This document shows positions 1 to 10,600 of a stretch of DNA of 64,000 nucleotides, one piece after another (positions within the stretch are counted from its first letter, which is position 1; every line of letters starts with the position of its first letter). Location of the stretch: contig UQJP01000005.1 in assembly GCA_900541415.1 (NCBI GenBank), positions 62,001-126,000 on the forward strand, in the 5' to 3' direction. Position numbers and translations under genes: made by a program. The DNA comes from an uncultured Odoribacter sp. (GTDB lineage Bacteria > Bacteroidota > Bacteroidia > Bacteroidales > Marinifilaceae). The notes below the pieces were generated by a model. It made no database searches. It saw only the letters and a program-made list of their open reading frames with translations, and had not been told where the DNA came from.

Positions 1-307
1 TGCTGAAAGTGCTTTTGCTCTTGTGCCTGACGGCGATTATTTTCGGGTATTGTCAGAATTTGGAATTGTTGGTGGGTTATATTATGCTATTACCCTCTTT
101 TTCTTTTTTCTTATTCTGTTATTTGTAAAATTAACAACAATTTCCCAGCAGGCAATAGTTGCTTTAATGGGTGGTAATTTGATTCAAATGATTGGTTCGA
201 ATGTAAGTGAGTTTTATTTTACAAACTTTATTTATTGGATCGTTTTTGGATACTTTTTTATTCTTGTCGGCAAAGTCATTTCGTTTAAAAGATTTCAGAG
301 TACATGA
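1..307 (+). CDS. O-antigen polymerase/ligase-like membrane protein, C-terminal part (5' truncated by window)
   Basis: The reading frame is open from the first base, so only about the last 100 residues are present. It begins AESAFALVPDGDYFRVLSEFG, a segment typical of the periplasmic loop end of Wzy/WaaL-type proteins, where an acidic-Arg-x-x-x-Glu-x-Gly pattern precedes a membrane helix. At least two hydrophobic helices follow (FFFFLILLFV and the YWIVFGYFFILVGKV stretch). The stop overlaps the start of the next glycosyltransferase (ATGA), so the two are translationally coupled within a surface-polysaccharide operon. Role by family: polymerising or ligating lipid-linked oligosaccharide repeat units at the outer face of the inner membrane. 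Which of the two cannot be decided from this fragment. Confidence 0.6.
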   Translation, partial: AESAFALVPDGDYFRVLSEFGIVGGLYYAITLFFFFLILLFVKLTTISQQAIVALMGGNLIQMIGSNVSEFYFTNFIYWIVFGYFFILVGKVISFKRFQST

Positions 308-1029
308 TTTCTGTATGTATTGCCACATATAATGGAGAACAGAATATAAAACAGCAACTTGAGAGTATTTTGGTGCAGTTGGATGATGAAGACGAAGTTG
401 TTGTTTCGGATGACGGTAGTAGCGATGAAACTTTGAATATAATCAGTCGTTTCGCTGACTCTCGGATTCGCATATTTTATCATAATAAAAAAAATGTCAG
501 CAGTCGTTCTGCAGGCCATATCTATACAGCTGCAAATTTTGGTAATGCTCTTAGGCAAGTTCGTGGAGATTATGTATTTCTTGCAGATCAAGATGATATT
601 TGGGTTAGCGGACGAGTTGAGAAAATGAAAAATGCTTTGGCTGATCATCTTTTAGTTTATTGTAATTTTTCGGTTATAGATTCGAAAGGAGATATTATTC
701 AGGAAAATTACTTTAAGGTGAATCCAGTTAGCTGTAGTTTATTCAAAAATATATTGCGGATGCCTTTTTACGGATGTTGTATGGCTTTTCGTAAAGAATT
801 GTTGAATAGTGTTTTACCCTTCCCTTCAAAGTTACTTTTACACGATAATTGGATCGGAATGATTGCTTTAAAGCGGGGAAAGGTTTTTTATATAGAGGAA
901 GTCTTGCATCTTTATCGTAAACATTCGAATAATGTGTCTGGTGCAACAGGCAAAAGTAAAAATTCACTCTTCTATAGGCTTTGGTATAGAGCCATATTTT
1001 ATTTCCAAATTAGAAAATATCTTAAATGA
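304..1029 (+). CDS. family 2 glycosyltransferase
   Basis: 241 residues with a GT-A fold N-terminus: SVCIATYNG at residues 3-11, the nucleotide-binding VVSDDGSSDET around residue 33, and the metal/donor-site LADQDDIW near residue 98. No membrane segment is evident, so it probably works at the cytoplasmic face of the inner membrane, adding one sugar to an undecaprenyl-linked repeat unit. It starts inside the stop of the polymerase-like gene and its own stop overlaps the next ATG (ATGA), showing tight coupling. Donor and acceptor sugars cannot be read from sequence. Confidence 0.88.
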   Translation: MISVCIATYNGEQNIKQQLESILVQLDDEDEVVVSDDGSSDETLNIISRFADSRIRIFYHNKKNVSSRSAGHIYTAANFGNALRQVRGDYVFLADQDDIWVSGRVEKMKNALADHLLVYCNFSVIDSKGDIIQENYFKVNPVSCSLFKNILRMPFYGCCMAFRKELLNSVLPFPSKLLLHDNWIGMIALKRGKVFYIEEVLHLYRKHSNNVSGATGKSKNSLFYRLWYRAIFYFQIRKYLK

Positions 1030-1853
1030 GTAATTCTGTATCTGTTTTGATGGCAGTTTATTATCGTGAACTGCCTCAGAACTTAGATATTGCTTTGCGT
1101 AGCGTATTCAATCAGACGCTGCAACCGGAGGAAGTTGTGTTAGTGAAAGACGGTCCTCTTAATCCAGAACTTGATGCGGTGATTGAACAGTATTGCCAGG
1201 AATTTCCTGCTTTAATGAAAGTTATTGCTCTTCCTGAAAATGTAGGATTGGGGAAGGCTCTTAATGCAGGGTTAAAAAATTGTTCCAATGAGTTAGTTGC
1301 CCGGATGGATAGTGATGATATATCGAAGCCGACTCGTTTTGAAAAGCAAGAGTCCGTGTTTCAGAAACATCCTGAATTTGCTGTTGTTGGAGCCTGGGTT
1401 GACGAATTTTATAATACGATAGATAATGTTGTTTCTGTGCGGAGACTGCCAGAGGAGAGTGAAAAACTGATGAAATTTTGTAAGAGACGATGTCCTTTTA
1501 ATCATCCTGTTGTTATGTTTCGTAAGAGTGTGATAGAAGAAGTCGGAAATTATCAGGATTTTTATTTATTTGAAGATTATTATCTTTGGGCAAGGTTGGT
1601 AGTTAAAGGTTTTCCTATGTACAATATTCAGGAGAGTCTGTTGTTCTTTAGGAGTAACCCTCAAATGATACTTCGTCGGGGAGGTTGGAAGTATGCAAAA
1701 AGCGAAATTCGTTTACAACGTAGATTTTTAGATATTGGCTTGATTAATGTTTTCACTTTTTCTCAAAATGTTTTAATGAGATTTTTGGTAAGAATAATGC
1801 CTAATAAAGTTAGGCATTTTATTTATAAAAATATTATAAGGAGTTGGTTATAA
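1026..1853 (+). CDS. family 2 glycosyltransferase (AmsE-like)
   Basis: 275 residues. GT2 signatures are SVLMAVYYRE at residues 5-14, VVLVKDGPLN near residue 37 and the DxD-type ARMDSDDIS near residue 92, followed by an acceptor-side DYYLWARL segment near residue 186. The arrangement resembles amylovoran/colanic-type GT2 enzymes that extend exopolysaccharide or O-antigen units. Translationally coupled to the previous glycosyltransferase through a 4-bp overlap. A 67-bp gap separates it from rfbA. The AT-rich composition of this gene and the one before it is usual for surface-polysaccharide genes and suggests an exchangeable cassette. Confidence 0.87.
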   Translation: MSNSVSVLMAVYYRELPQNLDIALRSVFNQTLQPEEVVLVKDGPLNPELDAVIEQYCQEFPALMKVIALPENVGLGKALNAGLKNCSNELVARMDSDDISKPTRFEKQESVFQKHPEFAVVGAWVDEFYNTIDNVVSVRRLPEESEKLMKFCKRRCPFNHPVVMFRKSVIEEVGNYQDFYLFEDYYLWARLVVKGFPMYNIQESLLFFRSNPQMILRRGGWKYAKSEIRLQRRFLDIGLINVFTFSQNVLMRFLVRIMPNKVRHFIYKNIIRSWL

Positions 1854-1920
1854 GTTGTCTGTGTGGGAAAGGGTCGAGGTTGTTAAAAGTAAATTGTAAA
1901 AATTTATAATGTTGTAATTT

Positions 1921-2817
1921 ATGAAAGGTATTGTTTTGGCCGGAGGATCCGGCACACGCTTATATCCTATTACCAAGGGGGTATCGAAGCAATTACTTCC
2001 GATTTTTGATAAGCCGATGATCTACTATCCTATTTCGGTATTAATGCTGGCCGGTATCCGGGAAATTTTAATTATTTCCACTCCTTATGATTTGCCTGGT
2101 TTTCAACGTTTGTTGGGAGACGGCTCTGACTATGGCGTAAAATTCGAGTATGCGGAACAACCCAGTCCCGACGGATTGGCACAGGCTTTTATTATCGGAG
2201 AACAGTTCATCGGTAATGATTCCGTTTGTCTGGTGCTGGGGGATAATATTTTTTATGGTCAGGGATTTACCAAGATGTTACATGAAGCGGTGAAAGATGC
2301 CGAGCAAGGGGGGAAAGCTACGGTGTTTGGCTATTGGGTAAATGATCCTGAACGCTATGGGGTGGCAGAGTTCGACCGGGAAGGAAATGTGTTGAGCATA
2401 GAGGAAAAACCGACTTCTCCTAAATCGAATTATGCTGTTGTCGGACTTTATTTTTATCCTAACAAGGTGGTTGACGTGGCTAGAAACATAAAGCCGTCTG
2501 CCCGGGGTGAATTGGAGATTACAACTGTGAACCAACAGTTTTTATGCGATCGGGAATTGAAAGTTCAATTATTGGGACGCGGATTTGCCTGGTTAGATAC
2601 CGGAACGCATGATTCCTTGAGCGAAGCATCTACTTTTGTCGAGGTGATCGAGAAAAGACAAGGATTGAAAATTGCTTGTCTGGAAGGCATTGCTTTGCGA
2701 CAGGGATGGATTAAGCCGGATAAGATGGTAGAGTTAGCCCAGCCGATGATAAAAAATCAATATGGGCAGTATCTTTTGAAAGTAGTTCGGGAATTAGAAA
2801 GAAAAAATAAAGCATAG
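1921..2817 (+). CDS. rfbA: glucose-1-phosphate thymidylyltransferase
   Basis: 298 residues, full length for RfbA/RmlA. The N-terminal signature GGSGTRLYPITKGVSKQLLP (residues 8-27) binds the nucleotide and holds the catalytic Arg/Lys; VLGDNIFYG near residue 103 carries the metal-binding Asp; EEKPTSPKS near residue 161 and WLDTGTHDS near residue 224 are also typical. Reaction: dTTP + glucose-1-phosphate to dTDP-glucose + PPi, the first step of dTDP-6-deoxysugar synthesis for surface polysaccharide. It is followed after 221 bp by rfbB, which uses its product. No rfbC or rfbD is present in the window. Confidence 0.97.
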   Translation: MKGIVLAGGSGTRLYPITKGVSKQLLPIFDKPMIYYPISVLMLAGIREILIISTPYDLPGFQRLLGDGSDYGVKFEYAEQPSPDGLAQAFIIGEQFIGNDSVCLVLGDNIFYGQGFTKMLHEAVKDAEQGGKATVFGYWVNDPERYGVAEFDREGNVLSIEEKPTSPKSNYAVVGLYFYPNKVVDVARNIKPSARGELEITTVNQQFLCDRELKVQLLGRGFAWLDTGTHDSLSEASTFVEVIEKRQGLKIACLEGIALRQGWIKPDKMVELAQPMIKNQYGQYLLKVVRELERKNKA

Positions 2818-3038
2818 CGAATGAATATAAGAGGATGGTTTCTGTTAGGGAGGTAACTAATAGGTGATAAGAAGTGAATCTCTGTTTGTCGTCAGAAGCT
2901 AAAATGGATTTTAGATTTCTTCAGTAAATAGAACTAAAATATTTACATGATTAGTTTTAGACCAATAAGAAATTGAAAAGAGTTATGTTTAAACATGTAT
3001 TTTATTAATCATACAAAGAAGTTAAACAAAGTTTCTAT

Positions 3039-4103
3039 ATGGAATTTAAAAGAAATATTTTAATCACAGGTGGAGCCGGATTTATTGGTTCACATGTAGT
3101 AAGGTTGTTTGTTGAGAAGTATCCGGAGTATCATATCATTAATTTGGATAAACTGACTTATGCCGGAAATCTTGCTAATTTAACAGATATTGAAAATAAG
3201 CCTAATTATACGTTTGTGAAGGCTGATATTTGTGATTTCGAAAAGGTGGTGGAGATCTTTCAGCAATATCAGATTGACGGGGTGATTCATTTGGCTGCGG
3301 AAAGCCATGTGGATCGTTCTATCAAAGACCCTTTCACGTTTGCCAATACGAATGTAATGGGTACTCTTTCTTTGTTGCAAGCTGCGAAAGTTTGTTGGGA
3401 TGGAAATTATGAAGGTAAACGTTTTTACCACATTTCGACGGACGAGGTGTACGGGGCTTTGCAGTTCGATGGAACTTTTTTTACAGAAACCACTAAATAC
3501 GATCCTCATTCTCCTTATTCGGCTTCTAAAGCATCGTCCGACCATTTCGTGCGGGCCTTCCACGATACTTACGGTTTGCCTACTGTTATAACTAATTGTA
3601 GCAATAATTACGGCCCTTATCAGTTTCCGGAAAAATTGATTCCTTTGTTTATCAATAATATCCGGCACGGCAAGCCTCTTCCGGTATATGGGAAAGGTGA
3701 AAATGTGAGGGATTGGTTGTATGTGGTGGACCATGCGCGGGCTATCGATGTGATTTTCCATAAGGGAAGACTTGCGGATACTTATAATATCGGAGGATTT
3801 AATGAATGGAAGAATATCGACTTAATCCGGGTGATTATAAAGACGGTGGATCGCTTGCTGGGAAATCCGGAAGGAACTTCTGAAAAGTTGATTACTTATG
3901 TGACAGACCGGGCTGGGCATGACCTGCGGTATGCGATAGATTCCACCAAATTGAAGAATGAATTAGGCTGGGAGCCGAGTCTTCAGTTTGAAGAAGGAAT
4001 CGAAAAGACCGTCGCATGGTATTTGGATAACCAGGAATGGCTGGATCACGTAACCAGCGGTGAATATCAAAAATATTACGAGAAGATGTATGCTAAACGT
4101 TGA
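3039..4103 (+). CDS. rfbB: dTDP-glucose 4,6-dehydratase
   Basis: 354 residues, extended short-chain dehydrogenase family. The NAD-binding motif GGAGFIGSHV lies at residues 11-20, the catalytic Thr-Asp-Glu in HISTDEVYG near residue 135, and the YSASKASSDHFVRA active-site Tyr-x-x-x-Lys near residue 165. It converts dTDP-glucose to dTDP-4-keto-6-deoxyglucose, using the product of the upstream rfbA. The 221-bp gap before it has no gene and no clear promoter. A terminator follows 40 bp after its stop, so it is the last gene of the polysaccharide cluster. Without rfbC/rfbD alongside, the final sugar (rhamnose or another 6-deoxy sugar) is unknown. Confidence 0.97.
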   Translation: MEFKRNILITGGAGFIGSHVVRLFVEKYPEYHIINLDKLTYAGNLANLTDIENKPNYTFVKADICDFEKVVEIFQQYQIDGVIHLAAESHVDRSIKDPFTFANTNVMGTLSLLQAAKVCWDGNYEGKRFYHISTDEVYGALQFDGTFFTETTKYDPHSPYSASKASSDHFVRAFHDTYGLPTVITNCSNNYGPYQFPEKLIPLFINNIRHGKPLPVYGKGENVRDWLYVVDHARAIDVIFHKGRLADTYNIGGFNEWKNIDLIRVIIKTVDRLLGNPEGTSEKLITYVTDRAGHDLRYAIDSTKLKNELGWEPSLQFEEGIEKTVAWYLDNQEWLDHVTSGEYQKYYEKMYAKR

Positions 4104-4143
4104 GTTGAATTAACGTTCAATCCTGTTTCTTGAAAAATCGGAT

Positions 4144-4183
4144 AAAAGTTCTGTTGCCTTCGGGTGATGGAACTTTTTGTTTT
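4144..4183 (+). terminator. rho-independent terminator after rfbB
   Basis: A 15-bp stem (4144-4158 paired with 4163-4177, several G-U pairs) capped by a TTCG tetraloop is followed by TTTTTGTTTT. It ends the polysaccharide operon and separates it from the giant gene. Confidence 0.9.
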
Positions 4184-4447
4184 AAAATGGGGGATGTGTT
4201 TGTAAAGTTTTGTGTTTGTTTTTGCCTTCTTTTGTTTGATTTTAAACACCACAAACGTTTTCCGACAATATTTTCGGGAATCTTTAACAAACGCTTTACT
4301 TTTAAAATATTAATTCATAATATTGTAGTCGATTTGTAATGATGCACTGATATGATGTCAATGATGAAGTTAATGGATGATAATTTTAAACGTAGAATTA
4401 CGTCGCGGGCTTCTGTTGGCATATGGTAGGTGAAAATATAAAGATAG

Positions 4448-4475
4448 AAGCTCGCTGAAAAGCGGGCTTTTATTT
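4448..4475 (+). terminator. terminator-like hairpin in the leader region
   Basis: AAGCTCGCT pairs with AGCGGGCTT (one G-U) around a GAAA tetraloop, 9 bp in all, followed by TTATTTT. There is already a strong terminator after rfbB about 270 bp upstream, so this one would end a separate short transcript or act as an attenuator for the downstream 6.7-kb gene. Confidence 0.65.
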
Positions 4476-4541
4476 TGTGACGTCAAGAGGGAGGGGAAGT
4501 ATTTACAAATTGTGATTTAGCGGATAAAATAAAACAATAAT

Positions 4542-4613
4542 ATGGATGAAGTTTTGAGAGATGAGGTGTTTCTTGGTGTGGATCCTTATGTATCAAAACT
4601 TTCGACAAACTGA
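4542..4613 (+). other. 23-codon upstream reading frame, in phase with the giant gene
   Basis: ATG at 4542 opens MDEVLRDEVFLGVDPYVSKL and ends at TGA 4611-4613. The next two codons are CAA CAC, then the ATG of the giant gene at 4620 in the same frame. It could be a leader peptide, an N-terminal extension split by a stop mutation, or chance. No Shine-Dalgarno signal helps decide. Confidence 0.25.
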
Positions 4614-4619
4614 CAACAC

Positions 4620-7600
4620 ATGAAAATCAAAGGAGAACCGAGGGCGTTTTTAAGCAATGAAGCCCGCCAACTTTTAAATTTGTATGAGTCGTTGGGCGAG
4701 AGAGCAGAGATTTTCCTGCCTCGTCATATTTACGATAACCTGACAAGTTTCGTAAAGCTCTGTTTTGAAGAACCGGACGATCCAACCGCACAGCAGTCGG
4801 AAATTAACCGTTATTTGCTGAAATTCCGTGAAGATATTCCGGGATATACCGATGTTTCGTTGATGCTTTGTCCGCACAACAATTCAAAGGCTTTTGAATT
4901 GAGCGGACGGAGAGGTGAGTTTACGAAGAAGATCAATGAATTTTTGGATACAGAAGCGGTTAACCCCGATTCTAAGGCTCTCCTGAAAAATATAAAGGAT
5001 ACGCACGATTTTTCGGTGGGTACGCCTCCGGTGAGAAGCAGCCATATTGAGTTTATCTCTCAGGTGCAGTTGGGCGGGCAGATACGTGATTTGCGTAAAT
5101 ACCGCGATGTTGTTGGAGTGACCGGAGATTTGAACGAGGCACATTGGAACTACCTGATGGATACTCTGGAACAGATGATCAGCCAGAGCACGCATTATAC
5201 GACCGGAGCCGAGAAAGCCGATTTCCTGAACCGGATGCGTTGGGCGGTGAATTTCAAGGGGCTGAACGGAATGATTACTACGGTGGTTTCCGGGAATGCC
5301 GATAAAGCCGTGAGCCTTATCCGGGGGGATGTTTTCAGCAAGAACAGCGTTCAGGTGCTTGAAAATCCGTCGGCAGAGGAGTTGTATGAGCAGATGGAGG
5401 TGGATACCACTTCCGTGTTTGTGGTGAAAGCAAGGCATATGCGGGTGAATCCGTTTTCCGGGGAAAAATGGTTTCCGTTGCTTACCCGTTTGGTGATTGT
5501 GGACGATTCCCGCGAGTCGCGCAGTTCCAACACTTCTTTAGTTTTCTGTTTCCATAACGGGATTATCAATACCCTGAATAAAGTACACACCAAAAAATTA
5601 GGTTCTCCGGCGAATACCCAGTTGAATTTACGTTTGATTTTAGAGAATGTAAATCCTTCCTATTTGGCAGAGTTCCGTGAAAAGATCGAGATTCAGATCA
5701 AAGAATATGAACGGGAAATCAGCGGCATTCTTTCCGAGCAGATCGGGACGATCGACGATCAGATTAAACGCCTGAATGTGTTTAAATTGGATATGTTTTC
5801 CCGGAAGATCGTTCAGGATAAATATTCGCTTGAAAAGTTGAGGGATTTTATTTATTTCCTGGAGAATTGCCATAAAGAAGAAAAACGCCAGATTCAGACG
5901 AAAGAGCTTATCGAGGAATTTGAGCAGCGCATTCGCCAGTATTTCTATTCCAACAGCCCGCAGATCGAAGTGTTGAGTGTGCTGGAGGGAGGCGGACGTA
6001 ACCAGATTCGTACCTACGGACAATATTTGTTGCAAAAACCGCTTCATCGTCTGGACGATAAAGTGTATAAGGCTTGTGAATTAATCCTGAGCATTATTCC
6101 GAGCAATTATGAACGGACGTTGATAAATCATTTCCATAAAAATTTCGGAATTAATCTGTTCCTTGAAAAATACCAGACCTATATCACGAAAGTGGATAAT
6201 GAGGCGAATAACAAGGGACGCTATGACAATTTCCTGAATGACCTGGGTATTCGCGAGAAATACCGGGCGTTATCGGTGGCCGATCAGAATATCGTGAAGG
6301 AATTTTTGTCGGCCTTGGGAAATCTGGAACAAACTTCCGTGTCGGATTCCGTGCAGATGATTATTCGTGACCTGCTTTTCAACCCGAACGGAAAGCCGAA
6401 GCCTTACATCATTTACAATGCCATGCAGGCTTGGGAATACAAGGATTTGTTGCCCGACGATACGTTCGATATTAATCCGTTCGATATAGAGATCGAGAAT
6501 CTGGCCGACGGACGTTTGGCCTATGAACGGCTGACCGAGAAGTTGCAACGGATTAAATCGACTTTGGCATTGTTCGACGATAGCGGAAGCCTTTGGGATT
6601 TGTTTTGTGAAAATACGACGGTGTTGATCAACGACCCGAATAATCCTACCGGATACACCGATTTCAATACAGAGGCGGTAAACAATTTCCTGCGTTTGCT
6701 GAATACCAGCAAGATCACTCTTTTTCTGGACGAGGCTTATGCGGACAGCGTGAAGGTGATCGATAACAATATGCCGAAATGGCGGACGATTTCCCGTTAT
6801 ATTATCAATAATATCAACGCCCAGGCTAATATCCGTGCGGTGTCTTCGCTTTCAACGACGAAGAATCTTTCTGCCACGGGCGACCGTTTGGGGGCTTTGG
6901 CCGTAACTCCGCAAGCGAGTGCGGTGGCTGCCTTTGTTCGCCAGCATAATTCAAGTGCACACGGGAATAACAATTCCCTGTTGATGTTGAATAATTTGCT
7001 GGAAATTGCGCAGGTTGCCAAAAAGATCAAGGATACGATGGAAAGCGAACTGCCGAAGAACGCTTCCCGCTTTAAGATTAAGGATACGCTGATACGTTTT
7101 ATCAACGACCAGATCGGCAGGACTGAAAAATCGAATGCCAATAGTGTGGCTAACCGCCAGTTGCATAAGACGGCGGGTTTTGAAGGTAGCCCCTTATACA
7201 TCTTTCTGCTGGATGAATTGGTGTCGCTGGATAAGCTGGATATATTGGGATTACCGGATGACTTTAAATACCACAATGAACCGTTCTTTGTGTATTACCA
7301 GAAACGGCTGGTGGAAAACCTGAATAAATTCCGGGTAAATAAAAATTTCCGCACGGAATCCATGCAGCGCATGGCATGGGCGAAAGAGGTGGCCCAGAAG
7401 GTGATCGATAAGTTCGAGGGAACGGATGTAACCTGGTTGCCGTCCGACGGTTCTTACTTGTTCAATTTCCGGGTAGGGGAAGGTTTTTCTTATGCCGACC
7501 TGTTGTGTTTCTGCCAGTTCCTTGCCCTGCACCGGGGTGTGGCCGCTGTGCCTTATCCTACCGGATTGGTGCGGTTTGCTATCGGCGGATTTTTGTCGGA

Positions 7601-10600
7601 TACGGCAGAGAGTAAACAAGTGTTCAAATATGAGCTGGAGGATGGGTTTACTATTTTCCTGAAATATTGGACGATTTTTGCCGGGAAACGCCTCGATCCG
7701 GCTTATAACGAGGTGGAAAGCCATACCATTTTGGCTGAAATATTCCAGGATTGCAAACCTAAAGTGTTGATTGAAAATATTATTGCCGATTATCCCTTGT
7801 CGGCTAAGTACAAAAAGGATAAAGCTCCTTCTTTGCAAATTCGGGATATTCGCACCCTGTATCATGCTTCGCCGGAACGGAGCGGGGTTAGCATCACCAC
7901 GATCGACCGCTCTGTGAATTCCGTGATCGAATTGCATGGTGACAAGATCGGGTCTTGCCGGGATGTGTTCGAGTTTATCAAGAGCGCCGCTTTCACAAAG
8001 GTGTATGAAAATCTGTTGGCTCAGATTTATAAGAAAGTTCCGGCTATTGCCGATCTCGATTTCAATACCGTTAGCTCGAAATACAGTAAAGCGGTGATTC
8101 TGAAATACATCACCAATAAGAAAACTTTCCAGCCGAATCACAATGTGCTCGACGATCCGATGGAGAAGAATGTGATGCGTGAGATTCTGATCGAAATGGA
8201 ACATATTCTTTTCTCGGATAGCAAGGTGAAGATTTTGGCGATCGACGCTACCGGGAATCCGGAACTCGATAAATCGAAACTGGAAGGTATCAATGTGATC
8301 ATCAAGAAGTATATCCGTGAAATCTTATTGCATTTCAATTTACCGTTCGAAAAGGAAAGTCTGGAGCCGAGCCGCAAGGAAATTGTGCGTGTTGCCGGGG
8401 AGACTTTCGAAGAAGTGATCGGTATTAAGTTGAGCGATCTGAATTTACAAATTTGGGTAGACGAGTTTATCAATAAGTTGCGTGCCTTGCCGGAGTTCCG
8501 TGAAACTTTGCTTTCACAGAAATGCATGGGGTATATTATGGATTCCATTTCTGCCGGGATTAGCAAAGAGGATATGTCGGTGACGGATAAGATTTTGTTC
8601 CTCTATCTGTTGAAGAACGATCATTCTTTCTATCGTCTGGTGTCCGATAAACTGAAATATTTCAGCGATAAGATCGAGGCTACCGAAGACGGTGAAATCC
8701 GTATGTTCACCGAGGAATTTATTTCGGAGATCATGCCTTCGCAATTGAAGGATATTAACAACTATATCATGCGCCGTAAGGACATCAAGGTGGCAGAGGA
8801 TGAAATCCACCGGGTGAGCCGTAAAGTGGTGTTGTTCTATATCAGCATGATCAAACGTACGAAAGGTACCGATTATTATAAACGTTACAGCCATATTTTA
8901 GTACGATTGGTTGAAACAGCTTTCATGAAGCAAAATTCCAGCGTGAATGAAATGGTGCAGCACGGTATTTCCATTTATAAAGGTTTTGAAATGGAAAATA
9001 AGGTGTTGGAAACTTATAATAACGGCAGCATTCGCTGGATTAACGAATTGATGGAGAAATGCGGGGTGATTTCGTCGGAACAGCCTGTGCAGGAGCATAC
9101 CCGTATCGTAACCGATGCGAAAAAACGGGAATACCCGTTCCACAAGATCGACCGTATCGAATCGCGTGATAAGTCACAGATCGAGGAAGTCGGTCCGAAC
9201 GACTATCTGAAACTGCTGGATTTGCGTCCCGATTCTTCTTTTTTCGCCCATCGTTTATCGCGTTTTATCGCTAACATGGATTCTGACGATTACCGTTGTA
9301 AAGTGGTGAAACATGGTATGGTGAAAGAGTTGGTGATTTTCCAGAAAGGGTATATGAAGTACCTGACGGATAACTACCGCCTGAATTACACCGAGGACAT
9401 CAGTATCAAGGATATTAAAAATTTCGTTCCGGATGTGATCAGTTTCCTGGGGGCTCCTGAAAAATTGATTTCTTTCCCGCAGATCGGCTATTTCGACATT
9501 AAAGGCCCGAACGGAAATATCAAGATGATTGTAACGCCGCTGAAGCAAAAAGTGGATTACTTCGGGGATGTGAAAAAACCGCGCCTCACGGTAATCAATG
9601 AAAAGATCAAGGAAATCGGCGGTAATCCGCGTCATGGTTCCCTGTTTGCTGTGGAAGAAAACGACGGTAGTATTTTCGTGATCGAGATCAACGGGGATAG
9701 CGGTGTCGGTAAATCGGAAATGATCGCTGCCTTTATTTTGAAATGGTTGCGGAATAATCTGGAAGGCGTTCGTTCCGTGAAGTTGATCGCCGGGGATATG
9801 TTCCACGAATTTCAGGATGCGGAGGGGAATCTCTATGGCATCGGTACAGAGGTGGGTGACTTCTCGCGTACAACGGATTTCGATCCGGATTATATCAAAT
9901 ACTATAAGTACTTGTTCGAAAGCAGCGCCGACAGTAATGTGGAGGACTTAAATTCCCGGAGTACGGTAAGCGGTATGTGTGATATTTCCATGCCTTATAA
10001 GATCGATATTATGCTGAGTGCCGGAAATTATTCGAAAGAAGAAGCCGGGATCACCCGGGTAGACAATCCGGAAAACTTTATGCTGTATATCGATTCGCAC
10101 GGCGAACGGAAAGAGAAAGCTACCAGTCAGGATGGCCCGAATTTCCAGCGTACCCTGAAACGTTATACAGCCGATAAGAATATTGTGGATGTGATCGCGC
10201 GCCACGGTAACTATCTGGATGTGGTGCTGGATTGGGATTACGTAGAGAATGAAAAACAGTATTATCTGGCCTCTTCCTTTAAGTTGCTGGATAAGATCAA
10301 TATTACCGAGATTGTAAATTCCATTTTCAATGGAAAACAATTCAAACGGGACGGAGTGGTTTATAAGATCGGGACGATCTCGTTCGATATGATCCAAAAC
10401 CGTTTCATCGCCAGCCTGACGTATGGTGAGGGTGAAACGAAGGAGATGAAAGTCGACCGGAAGATGTTCAGTTCTATTTTCGATTCTTTGGCAAGTACGC
10501 CGGGCGGACAGCCTTTCATTGCAGAAGAAGGACAGTTGGATTCTGTATTTAATCTGATTCGGGTGATGCGGGGCGGTAAAGACGGTAAAGGGAAGGCTCA

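Larger units (their letters stand above)
4184..4619 (+). other. 436-bp gene-free leader before the giant gene
   Basis: AT-rich, no convincing protein gene. It contains a second terminator-like hairpin (4448-4475) and a 23-codon reading frame (4542-4613) in phase with the giant gene. No clear TTTG/TAnnTTTG promoter pair was found, so the start of transcription of the giant gene is unresolved. A small RNA ending at the hairpin is possible but not shown. Confidence 0.4.

Noticed and set aside
4130..4339. 69-codon plus-strand frame after rfbB
   Set aside because: It runs through the rho-independent terminator at 4144-4183 and shows no recognisable protein pattern.
7251..8204. 317-codon minus-strand frame inside the giant gene
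   Set aside because: It lies wholly opposite a strongly supported coding region, and its composition (many His, Arg, Gln) is typical of antisense translation.
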